From NCBI GenBank assembly GCA_945869505.1, contig CAMBOZ010000002.1:1-51987 (forward strand): a DNA stretch of 51,987 nt, in the 5' to 3' direction. Under the pieces are notes generated by a model. The model did no database searches. It saw only the letters and a list, made by a program, of their open reading frames with translations, and was not told the DNA's origin. A program made the translations under genes and the position numbers. The DNA is from Bifidobacterium breve. Lineage in GTDB: Bacteria > Actinomycetota > Actinomycetes > Nanopelagicales > Nanopelagicaceae. Shown here in pieces: positions 44,835 to 51,987 of this stretch (positions within the stretch are counted from its first letter, which is position 1; each line of letters opens with the position of its first letter).

Positions 44835-44836
44835 GA

Positions 44837-45517
44837 ATGGCACAGGCAAAGAACCCAAAAGGTGGCAAAGACAACTTCACTCGCAACTTAGTTATAGCAG
44901 TTGTGCTTGGAGTGGTTCTGATCATGCTCGTTCCAACACTTCTATCTAAAAAGACCAATACCAATGCAGCCATTCCTTCAAGTGTTTCAGTTGAAGATGG
45001 TTACGGAATGGTCTTTAACAAAGAACTCCAGGACGTTCCATTTATTGAAATTTATGAAGACTTCCAGTGCCCTGCTTGTCAGCGCTTTGAGGCAATAGTT
45101 GGTGACTACGTTGAAGATTTGATTAATACCAAAAAAGCAAAAGTGGCCTACCACCCATTGTCTTTCCTTGGCCCTGAATCACAACTGGCAGCCAACGCCG
45201 CAGGATGCGCGGCAGATCAAGGTAAGTTTATTCAATTCCATAAATTGCTCTATGCAAACCAACCTGCTGAAAATTCTGGAGCGTGGAGTGCGGGCTACTT
45301 CTCAACTTTGAGCCTAGGTTTAGGAATTCAAAGCAAGGATTACGACAAGTGCATTGCAAATAATGAATACAAAGACTGGGTTATTAATGTAGCCAACGAA
45401 GGTGCTAAGCGAAACATTAATTCAACCCCGACAGTATTTATCAATGGTAAAGAGATTGATCGCAATACGGCCTACAACAGCCTGGGCGAATTCATGCTCG
45501 CAGTTTCTAAAGCTTAA
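44837..45517 (+). CDS. Membrane-anchored DsbA-like thioredoxin-fold protein
   Basis: A 226-residue protein with a basic N-terminus, one membrane anchor (about residues 16-36), and an external DsbA/Thioredoxin_4 domain. The active-site disulfide is C78-P-A-C81 in EDFQCPACQRFE and the cis-Pro loop reads NINSTPTVFING. Two further cysteines (CAAD and KCIAN) may form a second disulfide. It probably introduces or isomerises disulfides in exported proteins, recharged by the MauE-like protein encoded just before. Confidence 0.9.
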   Translation: MAQAKNPKGGKDNFTRNLVIAVVLGVVLIMLVPTLLSKKTNTNAAIPSSVSVEDGYGMVFNKELQDVPFIEIYEDFQCPACQRFEAIVGDYVEDLINTKKAKVAYHPLSFLGPESQLAANAAGCAADQGKFIQFHKLLYANQPAENSGAWSAGYFSTLSLGLGIQSKDYDKCIANNEYKDWVINVANEGAKRNINSTPTVFINGKEIDRNTAYNSLGEFMLAVSKA

Positions 45518-45531
45518 GCAAAAGCTTAAAG

Positions 45532-46353
45532 ATGCGTAGCTCGATACCGACTCCGACTCTCTCTCAGATCGAAATCGGTCCTCTCACCTTTCATATCTAT
45601 GCTCTTTGCATAATTGCTGGAATCGCAATTGCCATTTGGTTGGGTGATAGAAGGCTACGCAGTTACGGTAATTCGGCAGGTGTGGATTTAACCGGTGTTG
45701 TCTCGGAAGTTGCAGTTATTGCAGTTCCAGCAGGAATCATCGGTGGGCGCCTCTATCACGTGGTTACAACACCAGAGTTATATTTTGGTAGCAATGGTGA
45801 CCTCTTAGCAATTCTAAAAATCTGGCAAGGTGGATTGGGAATTTGGGGCGCAATAGCGCTCGGCGTATTGGGTGCGTTGATTAGCTACCGCCGTATTGCA
45901 AAAGAGAAGACGCTGCCTTCTTTTCGAGTCTTCTTAGATGCACTCGCCCCTGGGCTTTTATTAGCGCAGGCAATCGGTCGTTTTGGAAATTGGTTTAACG
46001 CCGAATTATTTGGCAGACCGCTAGATTCTTGGTGGGCGCTGGAAATCCCTTACAAATTTAGACCCAGAGGATATGGACTCTTTGAAACTTTTCATCCCAC
46101 CTTTTTATACGAAGCGCTTTGGACAACGTTGCTCGCTGCTCTTCTAATTAAATTTGGCAGAAAGTGGATAGAAGGATCGACGTTCTATATCTATGTAGCT
46201 GGATATTCTCTCGCTCGCTTCTTTATCGAAGCGGTACGCATAGACACAGCGCACGATTTATTTGGACTACGGATAAATCAATGGACCAGCATATTTATAT
46301 TCATTCTCGGGATGGTTCTTTTCTATAGAAACCAAGGCAAGAAGAAGGTCTAA
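45532..46353 (+). CDS. lgt: Prolipoprotein diacylglyceryl transferase Lgt
   Basis: A 273-residue protein with about seven membrane segments that transfers diacylglycerol to the lipobox Cys. Signatures are IGGRLYHVVT, the Lgt motif IGRFGNWFNAELFGRP, HPTFLYEALW and the late ARFFIEAVRID carrying an essential Arg. It is preceded by a directly repeated AAAGCTTAA spanning the dsbA stop, of no evident function. LspA for the next step is at 29347. Confidence 0.96.
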   Translation: MRSSIPTPTLSQIEIGPLTFHIYALCIIAGIAIAIWLGDRRLRSYGNSAGVDLTGVVSEVAVIAVPAGIIGGRLYHVVTTPELYFGSNGDLLAILKIWQGGLGIWGAIALGVLGALISYRRIAKEKTLPSFRVFLDALAPGLLLAQAIGRFGNWFNAELFGRPLDSWWALEIPYKFRPRGYGLFETFHPTFLYEALWTTLLAALLIKFGRKWIEGSTFYIYVAGYSLARFFIEAVRIDTAHDLFGLRINQWTSIFIFILGMVLFYRNQGKKKV

Positions 46354-46382
46354 AAATCACCTGAAATTTGACGGCGATCAGG

Positions 46383-46388
46383 TAGGCT
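46383..46388 (+). promoter_or_regulatory. -10 element of the VIT gene, leaderless
   Basis: TAGGCT ends 6 nt before the ATG at 46395, as in trpB and hisD. The inverted repeat ACCTGA (46359-46364) / TCAGGT (46378-46383) lies directly upstream and shares one base with it, making it a possible operator. Confidence 0.5.
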
Positions 46389-46394
46389 GACTTC

Positions 46395-47117
46395 ATGGCT
46401 CTGGAAGATGTCTATCAGCGAAACCTTCACCACCGCACTCATCGTGCTGGTTGGTTGCGCGCCGCCGTTCTTGGCGCAAATGATGGCTTGGTCTCCACCG
46501 CCTCGCTGATGATCGGCGTAACCGCAGCACAAGCTGGTGGTGCAGATGCGCAAGGTTTTCTAATCACAGCAGGCGCCGCCGGAATTGTTGCCGGAGCGAT
46601 GTCTATGGCCGTTGGTGAATACGTCTCCGTGCGCTCTCAGAACGATATTGAAGAATCTGATCGTTTACTTGAAATAGAGCACTTAGCAGTAGATCCAGAT
46701 TCAGAGTTATTGGAACTACAAGAAATTTACGTCAAGCGCGGCCTAAATCCAGAATTAGCACTTGAAGTTGCTACCGCAATGCACGCGCGCGATCCGCTCG
46801 AAGCGCACCTACGCGATGAACTGGGTCAGCATCCGCATACAAAAGCGCGTCCTGTGCAAGCAGCGATTGCATCTGCAGCAGCGTTTACATCTGGTGGTTT
46901 AATTCCATTTGCGGGGGCTTTTGCACCGACTACCGGAACTGTGGCGCTGAGCATTGTCGGGTTCACGCTAGTTGGCTTGCTCATCACGGGAATTACAAGC
47001 GCGAAAATTGCAGGTTCAAAGATATTCACGCCAACGCTTAGAGTGGTAATTGGTGGCTGTATCGGCATGGCGATCACCGCCGGCATTGGTCGACTTCTCC
47101 ATGTGAGCGGGATCTAA
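46395..47117 (+). CDS. VIT1/CCC1 family transporter
   Basis: A 240-residue membrane protein of the vacuolar iron transporter family. It begins HRAGWLRAAVLGANDGLVSTASLMIGV, continues with GAMSMAVGEYVSVRSQNDIE, has a soluble helical metal-binding stretch rich in Glu (about residues 90-150, LLELQEIYVKRG ... MHARDPLEAHLRDELG), and ends with three membrane segments. Family members move Fe2+ or Mn2+ out of the cytoplasm. The gene is probably a single unit with its own leaderless promoter. Confidence 0.92.
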   Translation: MALEDVYQRNLHHRTHRAGWLRAAVLGANDGLVSTASLMIGVTAAQAGGADAQGFLITAGAAGIVAGAMSMAVGEYVSVRSQNDIEESDRLLEIEHLAVDPDSELLELQEIYVKRGLNPELALEVATAMHARDPLEAHLRDELGQHPHTKARPVQAAIASAAAFTSGGLIPFAGAFAPTTGTVALSIVGFTLVGLLITGITSAKIAGSKIFTPTLRVVIGGCIGMAITAGIGRLLHVSGI

Positions 47118-47211
47118 AGCCTCAATCTTTCTTGGGCGTGCCAATTTGCCCTAATCCTTGCTACCCTTTTGCCACACCCGCGACTCCGTCGTCGGTGGTT
47201 TTCGGGCCAAT

Positions 47212-47249
47212 GTTGTCCCTCCAGAATTTGCAAGCGCGGACAACAGGAG
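47212..47249 (+). promoter_or_regulatory. gltB: gltB 5' leader: stem next to the ribosome site
   Basis: GTTGTCC (47212-47218) pairs with GGACAAC (47238-47244), which abuts AGGAG (47245-47249), the ribosome site of gltB. The bases CCTCC just after the left arm could instead pair with GGAG, giving two alternative folds. A regulatory role is possible but not shown. Confidence 0.3.
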
Positions 47250-47259
47250 TGTGAATCAG

Positions 47260-50200
47260 ATGGCCCTTCCATCTAATTATCCAGCACGTCTTGGTCTTTA
47301 CGACCCATCCAACGAGCATGATGCATGCGGCGTTGCAATGGTGGCCACGCTAAAAAAGATTGCAACACACGAAATTGTCGCGCAAGCACTAACTGCGTTA
47401 AGAAATTTAGAACATCGTGGCGCTTCTGGTGCGGAACCAGATAGTGGTGATGGTGCCGGAATATTACTTCGCGTACCCGATGCTTTCTATCGCGCAGTGG
47501 TTGGCTTTGAACTTCCTCCTGCAGATTCATATGCAACGGGAATCGCATTTATCGCGCAAGGTTCAGAAGTCCGCAGCGAAATCGCAAAGATAGCCGAAGA
47601 AGAAGGTTTGAAGATTTTGGGTTGGCGCGATCTGCCAATCAATTCAGCATCGCTAGGCAAAACTGCAGTATCGGTAATGCCAAAGTTCGAGCAAGTTTTC
47701 ATTTCTGGAATGAAAAATGAATCAGGCCTTGCCCTCGATAGATTAGCTTTTTGTTTACGAAAGCGCGCCGAACACTCATTAGATCTTTACTTCCCGTCTC
47801 TTTCATCACAAACCATTGTGTACAAGGGAATGCTTACCACTGGACAGTTAGAAGAATTCTTCCCTGATTTAAGTGATCAGCGAGTCGTATCTCCACTTGC
47901 CCTTGTTCACTCTCGTTTTTCTACCAATACTTTTCCTTCGTGGCCTTTAGCTCACCCATATCGCTTCATTGCCCACAACGGTGAAATCAATACCGTTAAA
48001 GGAAATCGCAACTGGATGCGCGCCCGCGAATCATTGCTGGCTAGCGAGTTAATTCCTGGAGATTTAAACCGACTCTTTCCAATTGTTGAAATGTCCGGCA
48101 GTGATTCAGCGTCCTTCGATGAAGTTTTGGAGTTGTTATACCTAGGTGGACGCTCTTTGCCACACGCTGTTCTGATGATGATTCCTGAAGCGTGGGAGAA
48201 CCACGCAACCATGTCGCAAAAGCGCCGTGATTTTTATGCCTTCCACGCATCTCTAATGGAGCCGTGGGACGGACCAGCATGTGTCACTTTTACCGACGGA
48301 CATCAGGTAGGTGCAGTTTTAGACCGTAATGGACTTCGACCATCTCGCTATTGGGTTACAGAGGATGGGTTAGTTGTCCTGGCATCTGAAGTTGGAGTTT
48401 TGGATTTCCCGGCAGAAAAGATAGTTCGCAAGGGTCGCCTGCAACCGGGCAAGATGTTTTTAGTTGATATAGAAGCCGGTCGCATTATTGAAGATGATGA
48501 GATAAAAGATTCACTCGCCGATAGCGCTCCTTATGGGCAATGGCTTAATGATGGAATGATGAAGTTAAGCGATCTTCCTTCACGCGAACATATCGTCTAC
48601 CCGCACTCATCTGTTGTGCGACGTCAGCGCGCATTTGGGTATACCGAAGAAGAGATTCGCATTTTGCTTACTCCAATGGCCAAGAACGGAATGGAAGCCC
48701 TTGGTTCAATGGGAACAGATTCACCAATAGCAGCCCTTTCGGAAAAGCCACGCCTGCTCTTTGATTATTTCTCACAGTTATTTGCCCAAGTCACAAATCC
48801 GCCACTAGATGCAATTCGCGAAGAGTTGGTTACTAGCCTAGGTGGGTCGATTGGTCCTGAGCACAATCTCCTTGATCCTGGACCGGAATCTTGCCGACAA
48901 ATTTCATTACCTTTCCCAGTTATCGATAACGATGAACTTGCGAAAATCATTCACGTTAACGCCGATGGCGATTACCCGGAGCTGGAAAGTTATGTAGTTC
49001 GTGGACTCTTCCCAGTTACGGGCGATGGAAACACGCTACATACCAGGCTAGAAGAAATTAAGCGTGAGGTCTCTGATGCAATCGCAGCAGGTGCGCACAT
49101 TATTGTTCTATCCGATCGCAATGGTGATGCCGAAGATACGCCGATACCTTCACTCTTACTCACCGCTGCAGTTCATCATCATTTAATCCGCGAAAAGGCT
49201 CGTACCCAGGTTGGGCTAGTTGTCGAAGCCGGAGATGTTCGCGAAGTTCACCACGTTGCGCTCCTAATAGGTTATGGCGCAGCGGCAGTAAATCCTTACT
49301 TAGCGATGGAATCTGCAGAAGATTTAGTTCTGCAGGGTGTGATCACCGGTATTACTCCTGAAAAAGCGGTACGCAATGTGATCAAGAGTCTTGGTAAAGG
49401 CGTCTTGAAGGTAATGTCGAAGATGGGTATTTCAACAATTGCCTCCTACACCGGCGCACAAGTGTTTGAAGCTATTGGTTTATCTCAGGAAGTTGTAGAC
49501 GAATACTTTGCTGGAACAACTTCGCGCTTGGGCGGAATTAGTTTGGATGTTATCGCCGAAGAAACAATTGCGCGCCACCTCATCGCATATCCAGTCGGGG
49601 GAGAGATTCCCGGAACCAAGCGCCTTCCTATAGGAGGCGAATATCAATGGCGCCGCGATGGCGAACCACATCTATTTAATCCTGAAACTGTATTCACGCT
49701 GCAGCACTCCACTCGCTCCAAGCGTTACGACATCTTCAAGCGCTACACGAGCAAAGTGGATGGGCAGAGCAAAGAGTTAATGACCCTTCGTGGGCTCTTC
49801 TCCTTTAAGGAGGGAGAGCGGCCTGCGATATCAATTGATGAAGTAGAACCGATCTCAGAGATCGTAAAGCGTTTCTCAACCGGTGCAATGTCTTACGGTT
49901 CAATCTCGCAAGAGGCGCACGAGACTTTAGCGATTGCGATGAACCGACTTGGTGGAAAATCCAATACGGGCGAAGGGGGAGAGGATCCAACTAGATCAGT
50001 TCCCATGGCCAATGGAGATTCCAAGCGCAGTGCAATTAAACAAGTTGCAAGTGGTCGCTTCGGTGTAACAAGTGATTACTTGGTTAACGCAGATGATATT
50101 CAGATAAAAATTGCGCAGGGTGCAAAACCTGGCGAAGGCGGTCAACTGCCCGGAAATAAGGTCTATCCGTGGATCGCCAAAGTTCGCTACTCAACTCCGG

Positions 50201-51777
50201 GAGTTGGTCTCATCTCACCACCGCCACATCACGATATTTACTCAATTGAAGATTTAGCGCAGCTAATTCACGATTTGAAGAACGCAAATAAGAATGCTCG
50301 TATTCACGTCAAGTTAGTTGCCGAAGTCGGCGTCGGCACAGTTGCCGCTGGCGTATCCAAAGCACATGCTGATGTAGTCCTAATTTCTGGACACGATGGC
50401 GGCACTGGTGCTTCACCACTTACATCTCTTAAGCACGCGGGTGCTCCTTGGGAACTTGGTTTAGCAGAAACACAACAGACTCTTCTTCTTAATGGTTTAC
50501 GCGATCGTATCGTCGTTCAAGCAGATGGGCAGTTAAAGACCGGGCGAGATGTCGTAATCGCAGCGCTATTGGGCGCCGAAGAATACGGTTTTGCTACCGC
50601 GCCACTAGTTGTATCAGGTTGTGTAATGATGCGCGTCTGCCACTTAGACACTTGTCCGGTAGGAGTTGCTACACAGAACCCAGAGTTGCGTAAACGTTTC
50701 ACTGGAAAGCCAGAATTTGTAGAAACATTCTTCGAGTACATCGCCGAAGAAGTCCGTGAAATCTTGGCAAAACTTGGATTCCGCACACTGCAGGAAGCCA
50801 TTGGTCACGTTGAATTTCTGGATACGCGAGAAGCGGTAAACCACTGGAAAGCAAGCGGTCTTGATTTAGCGCCGCTCTTAGTTCGTCCAGATGTCGACTC
50901 ACCACTTCATCGCACTACTGTGCAAGATCATGGACTGGCCGCTGCCCTTGATAATCAATTGATTTCACTAGCCGCCGCCGCACTTGATAAGAAAGAGGCG
51001 GTGCGTATAGATCTTCCAGTGCGAAACGTTAATCGGACGGTTGGCACAATGTTGGGTGCAGAGGTAACTCGCCGATTCGGTGCGGAAGGCCTTCCTGTTG
51101 GAACAATTGATGTGACGCTTCACGGTTCGGCAGGTCAATCACTCGGAGCATTCTTGCCACGTGGAATTGCTATTCGTCTTTATGGAGATAGCAATGACTA
51201 TGTTGGCAAAGGAATTTCAGGTGGTCGAGTAATCGTTAGACCAGATGAACGCGCAACCTTCCCATCTCACGAGAATGTAATCGCCGGTAACGTTATTGGT
51301 TATGGCGCAACATCCGGTGAAATATTCATTCGCGGCTTAGTTGGCGAGAGATTCTGTGTGCGAAATTCCGGCGCAACTGCTGTGGTCGAAGGCGTTGGAG
51401 ATCACGGGTGTGAATATATGACTGGTGGAACTGTGGTTATTTTGGGCCGTACTGGTCGCAACTTTGCGGCGGGAATGTCCGGCGGTCGTGCATTCGTACT
51501 TGATTTAAATCCAGCTCAGGTAAATACCGAAATGGTTGATATTTTGGCTGTTCCAGAGGATCAGAAAGATTTATTGAAATCTGTAATCTCATCCTTCCAC
51601 TCTGAGACCGGTTCTGAAGTAGCTTCTGAATTACTGAAGGATTGGAGCGCTGCCGTAAATCGCATCTCATTGATAATGCCGCGCGATTATGCACGAGTCC
51701 TCGCCGCAATTGATCGCGCTACAAAAGATGGTCTTCCAGTTGATCAATATGTAATGGAGGTAGCAGCAAATGGCTGA
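47260..51777 (+). CDS. gltB: Glutamate synthase (NADPH) large subunit GltB
   Basis: A 1505-residue enzyme making two glutamates from glutamine and 2-oxoglutarate. ATG 47260 is chosen over the longer frame from 47158 because AGGAG precedes it and the family N-terminus begins here. A 22-residue propeptide should be removed to expose the nucleophile C23 (EHDACGV) of the class II glutaminase domain (to about 430). The central and FMN-binding domains follow ([19 protein letters not shown]), with the 3Fe-4S cysteines C1121-x5-C1127-x4-C1132 and a C-terminal GXGXG beta-helix. gltD overlaps it by 8 nt. Confidence 0.97.
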   Translation: MALPSNYPARLGLYDPSNEHDACGVAMVATLKKIATHEIVAQALTALRNLEHRGASGAEPDSGDGAGILLRVPDAFYRAVVGFELPPADSYATGIAFIAQGSEVRSEIAKIAEEEGLKILGWRDLPINSASLGKTAVSVMPKFEQVFISGMKNESGLALDRLAFCLRKRAEHSLDLYFPSLSSQTIVYKGMLTTGQLEEFFPDLSDQRVVSPLALVHSRFSTNTFPSWPLAHPYRFIAHNGEINTVKGNRNWMRARESLLASELIPGDLNRLFPIVEMSGSDSASFDEVLELLYLGGRSLPHAVLMMIPEAWENHATMSQKRRDFYAFHASLMEPWDGPACVTFTDGHQVGAVLDRNGLRPSRYWVTEDGLVVLASEVGVLDFPAEKIVRKGRLQPGKMFLVDIEAGRIIEDDEIKDSLADSAPYGQWLNDGMMKLSDLPSREHIVYPHSSVVRRQRAFGYTEEEIRILLTPMAKNGMEALGSMGTDSPIAALSEKPRLLFDYFSQLFAQVTNPPLDAIREELVTSLGGSIGPEHNLLDPGPESCRQISLPFPVIDNDELAKIIHVNADGDYPELESYVVRGLFPVTGDGNTLHTRLEEIKREVSDAIAAGAHIIVLSDRNGDAEDTPIPSLLLTAAVHHHLIREKARTQVGLVVEAGDVREVHHVALLIGYGAAAVNPYLAMESAEDLVLQGVITGITPEKAVRNVIKSLGKGVLKVMSKMGISTIASYTGAQVFEAIGLSQEVVDEYFAGTTSRLGGISLDVIAEETIARHLIAYPVGGEIPGTKRLPIGGEYQWRRDGEPHLFNPETVFTLQHSTRSKRYDIFKRYTSKVDGQSKELMTLRGLFSFKEGERPAISIDEVEPISEIVKRFSTGAMSYGSISQEAHETLAIAMNRLGGKSNTGEGGEDPTRSVPMANGDSKRSAIKQVASGRFGVTSDYLVNADDIQIKIAQGAKPGEGGQLPGNKVYPWIAKVRYSTPGVGLISPPPHHDIYSIEDLAQLIHDLKNANKNARIHVKLVAEVGVGTVAAGVSKAHADVVLISGHDGGTGASPLTSLKHAGAPWELGLAETQQTLLLNGLRDRIVVQADGQLKTGRDVVIAALLGAEEYGFATAPLVVSGCVMMRVCHLDTCPVGVATQNPELRKRFTGKPEFVETFFEYIAEEVREILAKLGFRTLQEAIGHVEFLDTREAVNHWKASGLDLAPLLVRPDVDSPLHRTTVQDHGLAAALDNQLISLAAAALDKKEAVRIDLPVRNVNRTVGTMLGAEVTRRFGAEGLPVGTIDVTLHGSAGQSLGAFLPRGIAIRLYGDSNDYVGKGISGGRVIVRPDERATFPSHENVIAGNVIGYGATSGEIFIRGLVGERFCVRNSGATAVVEGVGDHGCEYMTGGTVVILGRTGRNFAAGMSGGRAFVLDLNPAQVNTEMVDILAVPEDQKDLLKSVISSFHSETGSEVASELLKDWSAAVNRISLIMPRDYARVLAAIDRATKDGLPVDQYVMEVAANG

Positions 51778-51987
51778 TCCAAAGGGATTTTTAAATACGC
51801 CGCGTGAAATGCCAAAGCGCCGTCCGGTTGATGTGCGAATTAAAGATTGGCATGAAGTGTATGAAACACAGAGCATGGAGCACCTACAGAAGCAAGCGGG
51901 ACGCTGTATGGATTGCGGAATTCCGTTCTGTCACCAAGGGTGCCCACTCGGTAATTTAATTCCAGAGTGGAATGACTTGATCTGGCG
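51770..51987 (+). CDS. gltD: Glutamate synthase small subunit GltD, N-terminal part (cut by window edge)
   Basis: Only 72 residues are visible. They begin [19 protein letters not shown] and contain the first cysteine cluster C46-x2-C49-x4-C54-x3-C58 ([17 protein letters not shown]) that binds a 4Fe-4S centre. GltD takes electrons from NADPH through FAD and passes them to GltB. The ATG at 51770 lies 8 nt inside gltB and is preceded by GGAGGT at good spacing, so the subunits are translationally coupled. Confidence 0.95.
   Translation, partial: MADPKGFLNTPREMPKRRPVDVRIKDWHEVYETQSMEHLQKQAGRCMDCGIPFCHQGCPLGNLIPEWNDLIW

Noticed and set aside
45505..45531. Repeated AAAGCTTAA between the dsbA-like gene and lgt as a terminator
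   Set aside because: The copies are direct repeats with only a short self-complementary core and no U-run; lgt is probably co-transcribed.
1..51987. tRNA, rRNA, insertion sequences, prophage or integrative elements
   Set aside because: All gaps between genes are short and none shows cloverleaf folds, transposase fragments or terminal repeats; the gene content is uniformly housekeeping.

Overview
The window looks like a chromosomal segment of a small-genome, low-GC actinobacterium, most likely a freshwater planktonic lineage of the acI / Nanopelagicales type (Candidatus Planktophila-like). The reasons are actinobacterial gene order (DUF3040-mraZ-rsmH-ftsL-ftsI-murE-murF-mraY-murD-ftsW-murG-murC-ftsQ-ftsZ-pgeF-yggS-sepF-yggT), a PriA-type HisA, an actinobacterial type-2 IleRS, a mycobacterial-type LexA box, GC content that looks clearly below 50%, and very tight packing: no gap between genes exceeds about 200 bp. 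Lineage is inference; no rRNA is present. I saw no mobile elements, CRISPR arrays, tRNA or rRNA genes.

Layout. 1-2830: end of an MFS transporter, a TauE/SafE exporter, an SDR oxidoreductase and a DoxX-like membrane protein, separated by hairpin terminators. 2890-7781: an SOS-type mutagenesis cassette with a perfect LexA box over the predicted transcription start, then DUF6504, error-prone polymerase DnaE2 and the Y-family polymerase DinB. 7825-8235: a DUF3040 membrane protein and a strong terminator. 8267-25316: the division and cell-wall (dcw) cluster, opened by a helically phased array of MraZ boxes over the mraZ promoter and by a structured RNA of the mraW-motif type between mraZ and rsmH; genes from rsmH to ftsQ mostly overlap by 1-8 nt. 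25331-28441: ileS on the opposite strand. 28527-34332: a TraR/DksA-like protein with a histone-H1-like tail, lspA, rluD and the replicative polymerase dnaE.

34389-39885 is a complete hisD-C-B-H-A-F-I operon. It runs straight into trpE, a 57-aa membrane ORF, trpC, trpB and trpA (39885-44343). trpD, trpG and trpF are absent here, and the HisA carries the residues of the dual-function PriA that replaces TrpF in actinobacteria. 44340-47117 holds a MauE/DoxX-like protein, a membrane-anchored DsbA-like thioredoxin, lgt and a VIT-family metal transporter. The window ends in gltB and the start of gltD (glutamate synthase), which supply glutamate as an amino donor for the amino-acid genes before them.

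Regulation that can be read directly: several transcription units start with a -10-like TANNNT element exactly 6 nt before the start codon (DUF3040, sepF, hisD, trpB, VIT), as expected for leaderless mRNAs. The points most worth checking are the LexA-DUF6504-DnaE2-DinB cassette, the seven-repeat MraZ operator, the 26-bp palindrome on the doxX promoter, the GXHH signature of IleRS, and the absence of divIVA from its usual place.
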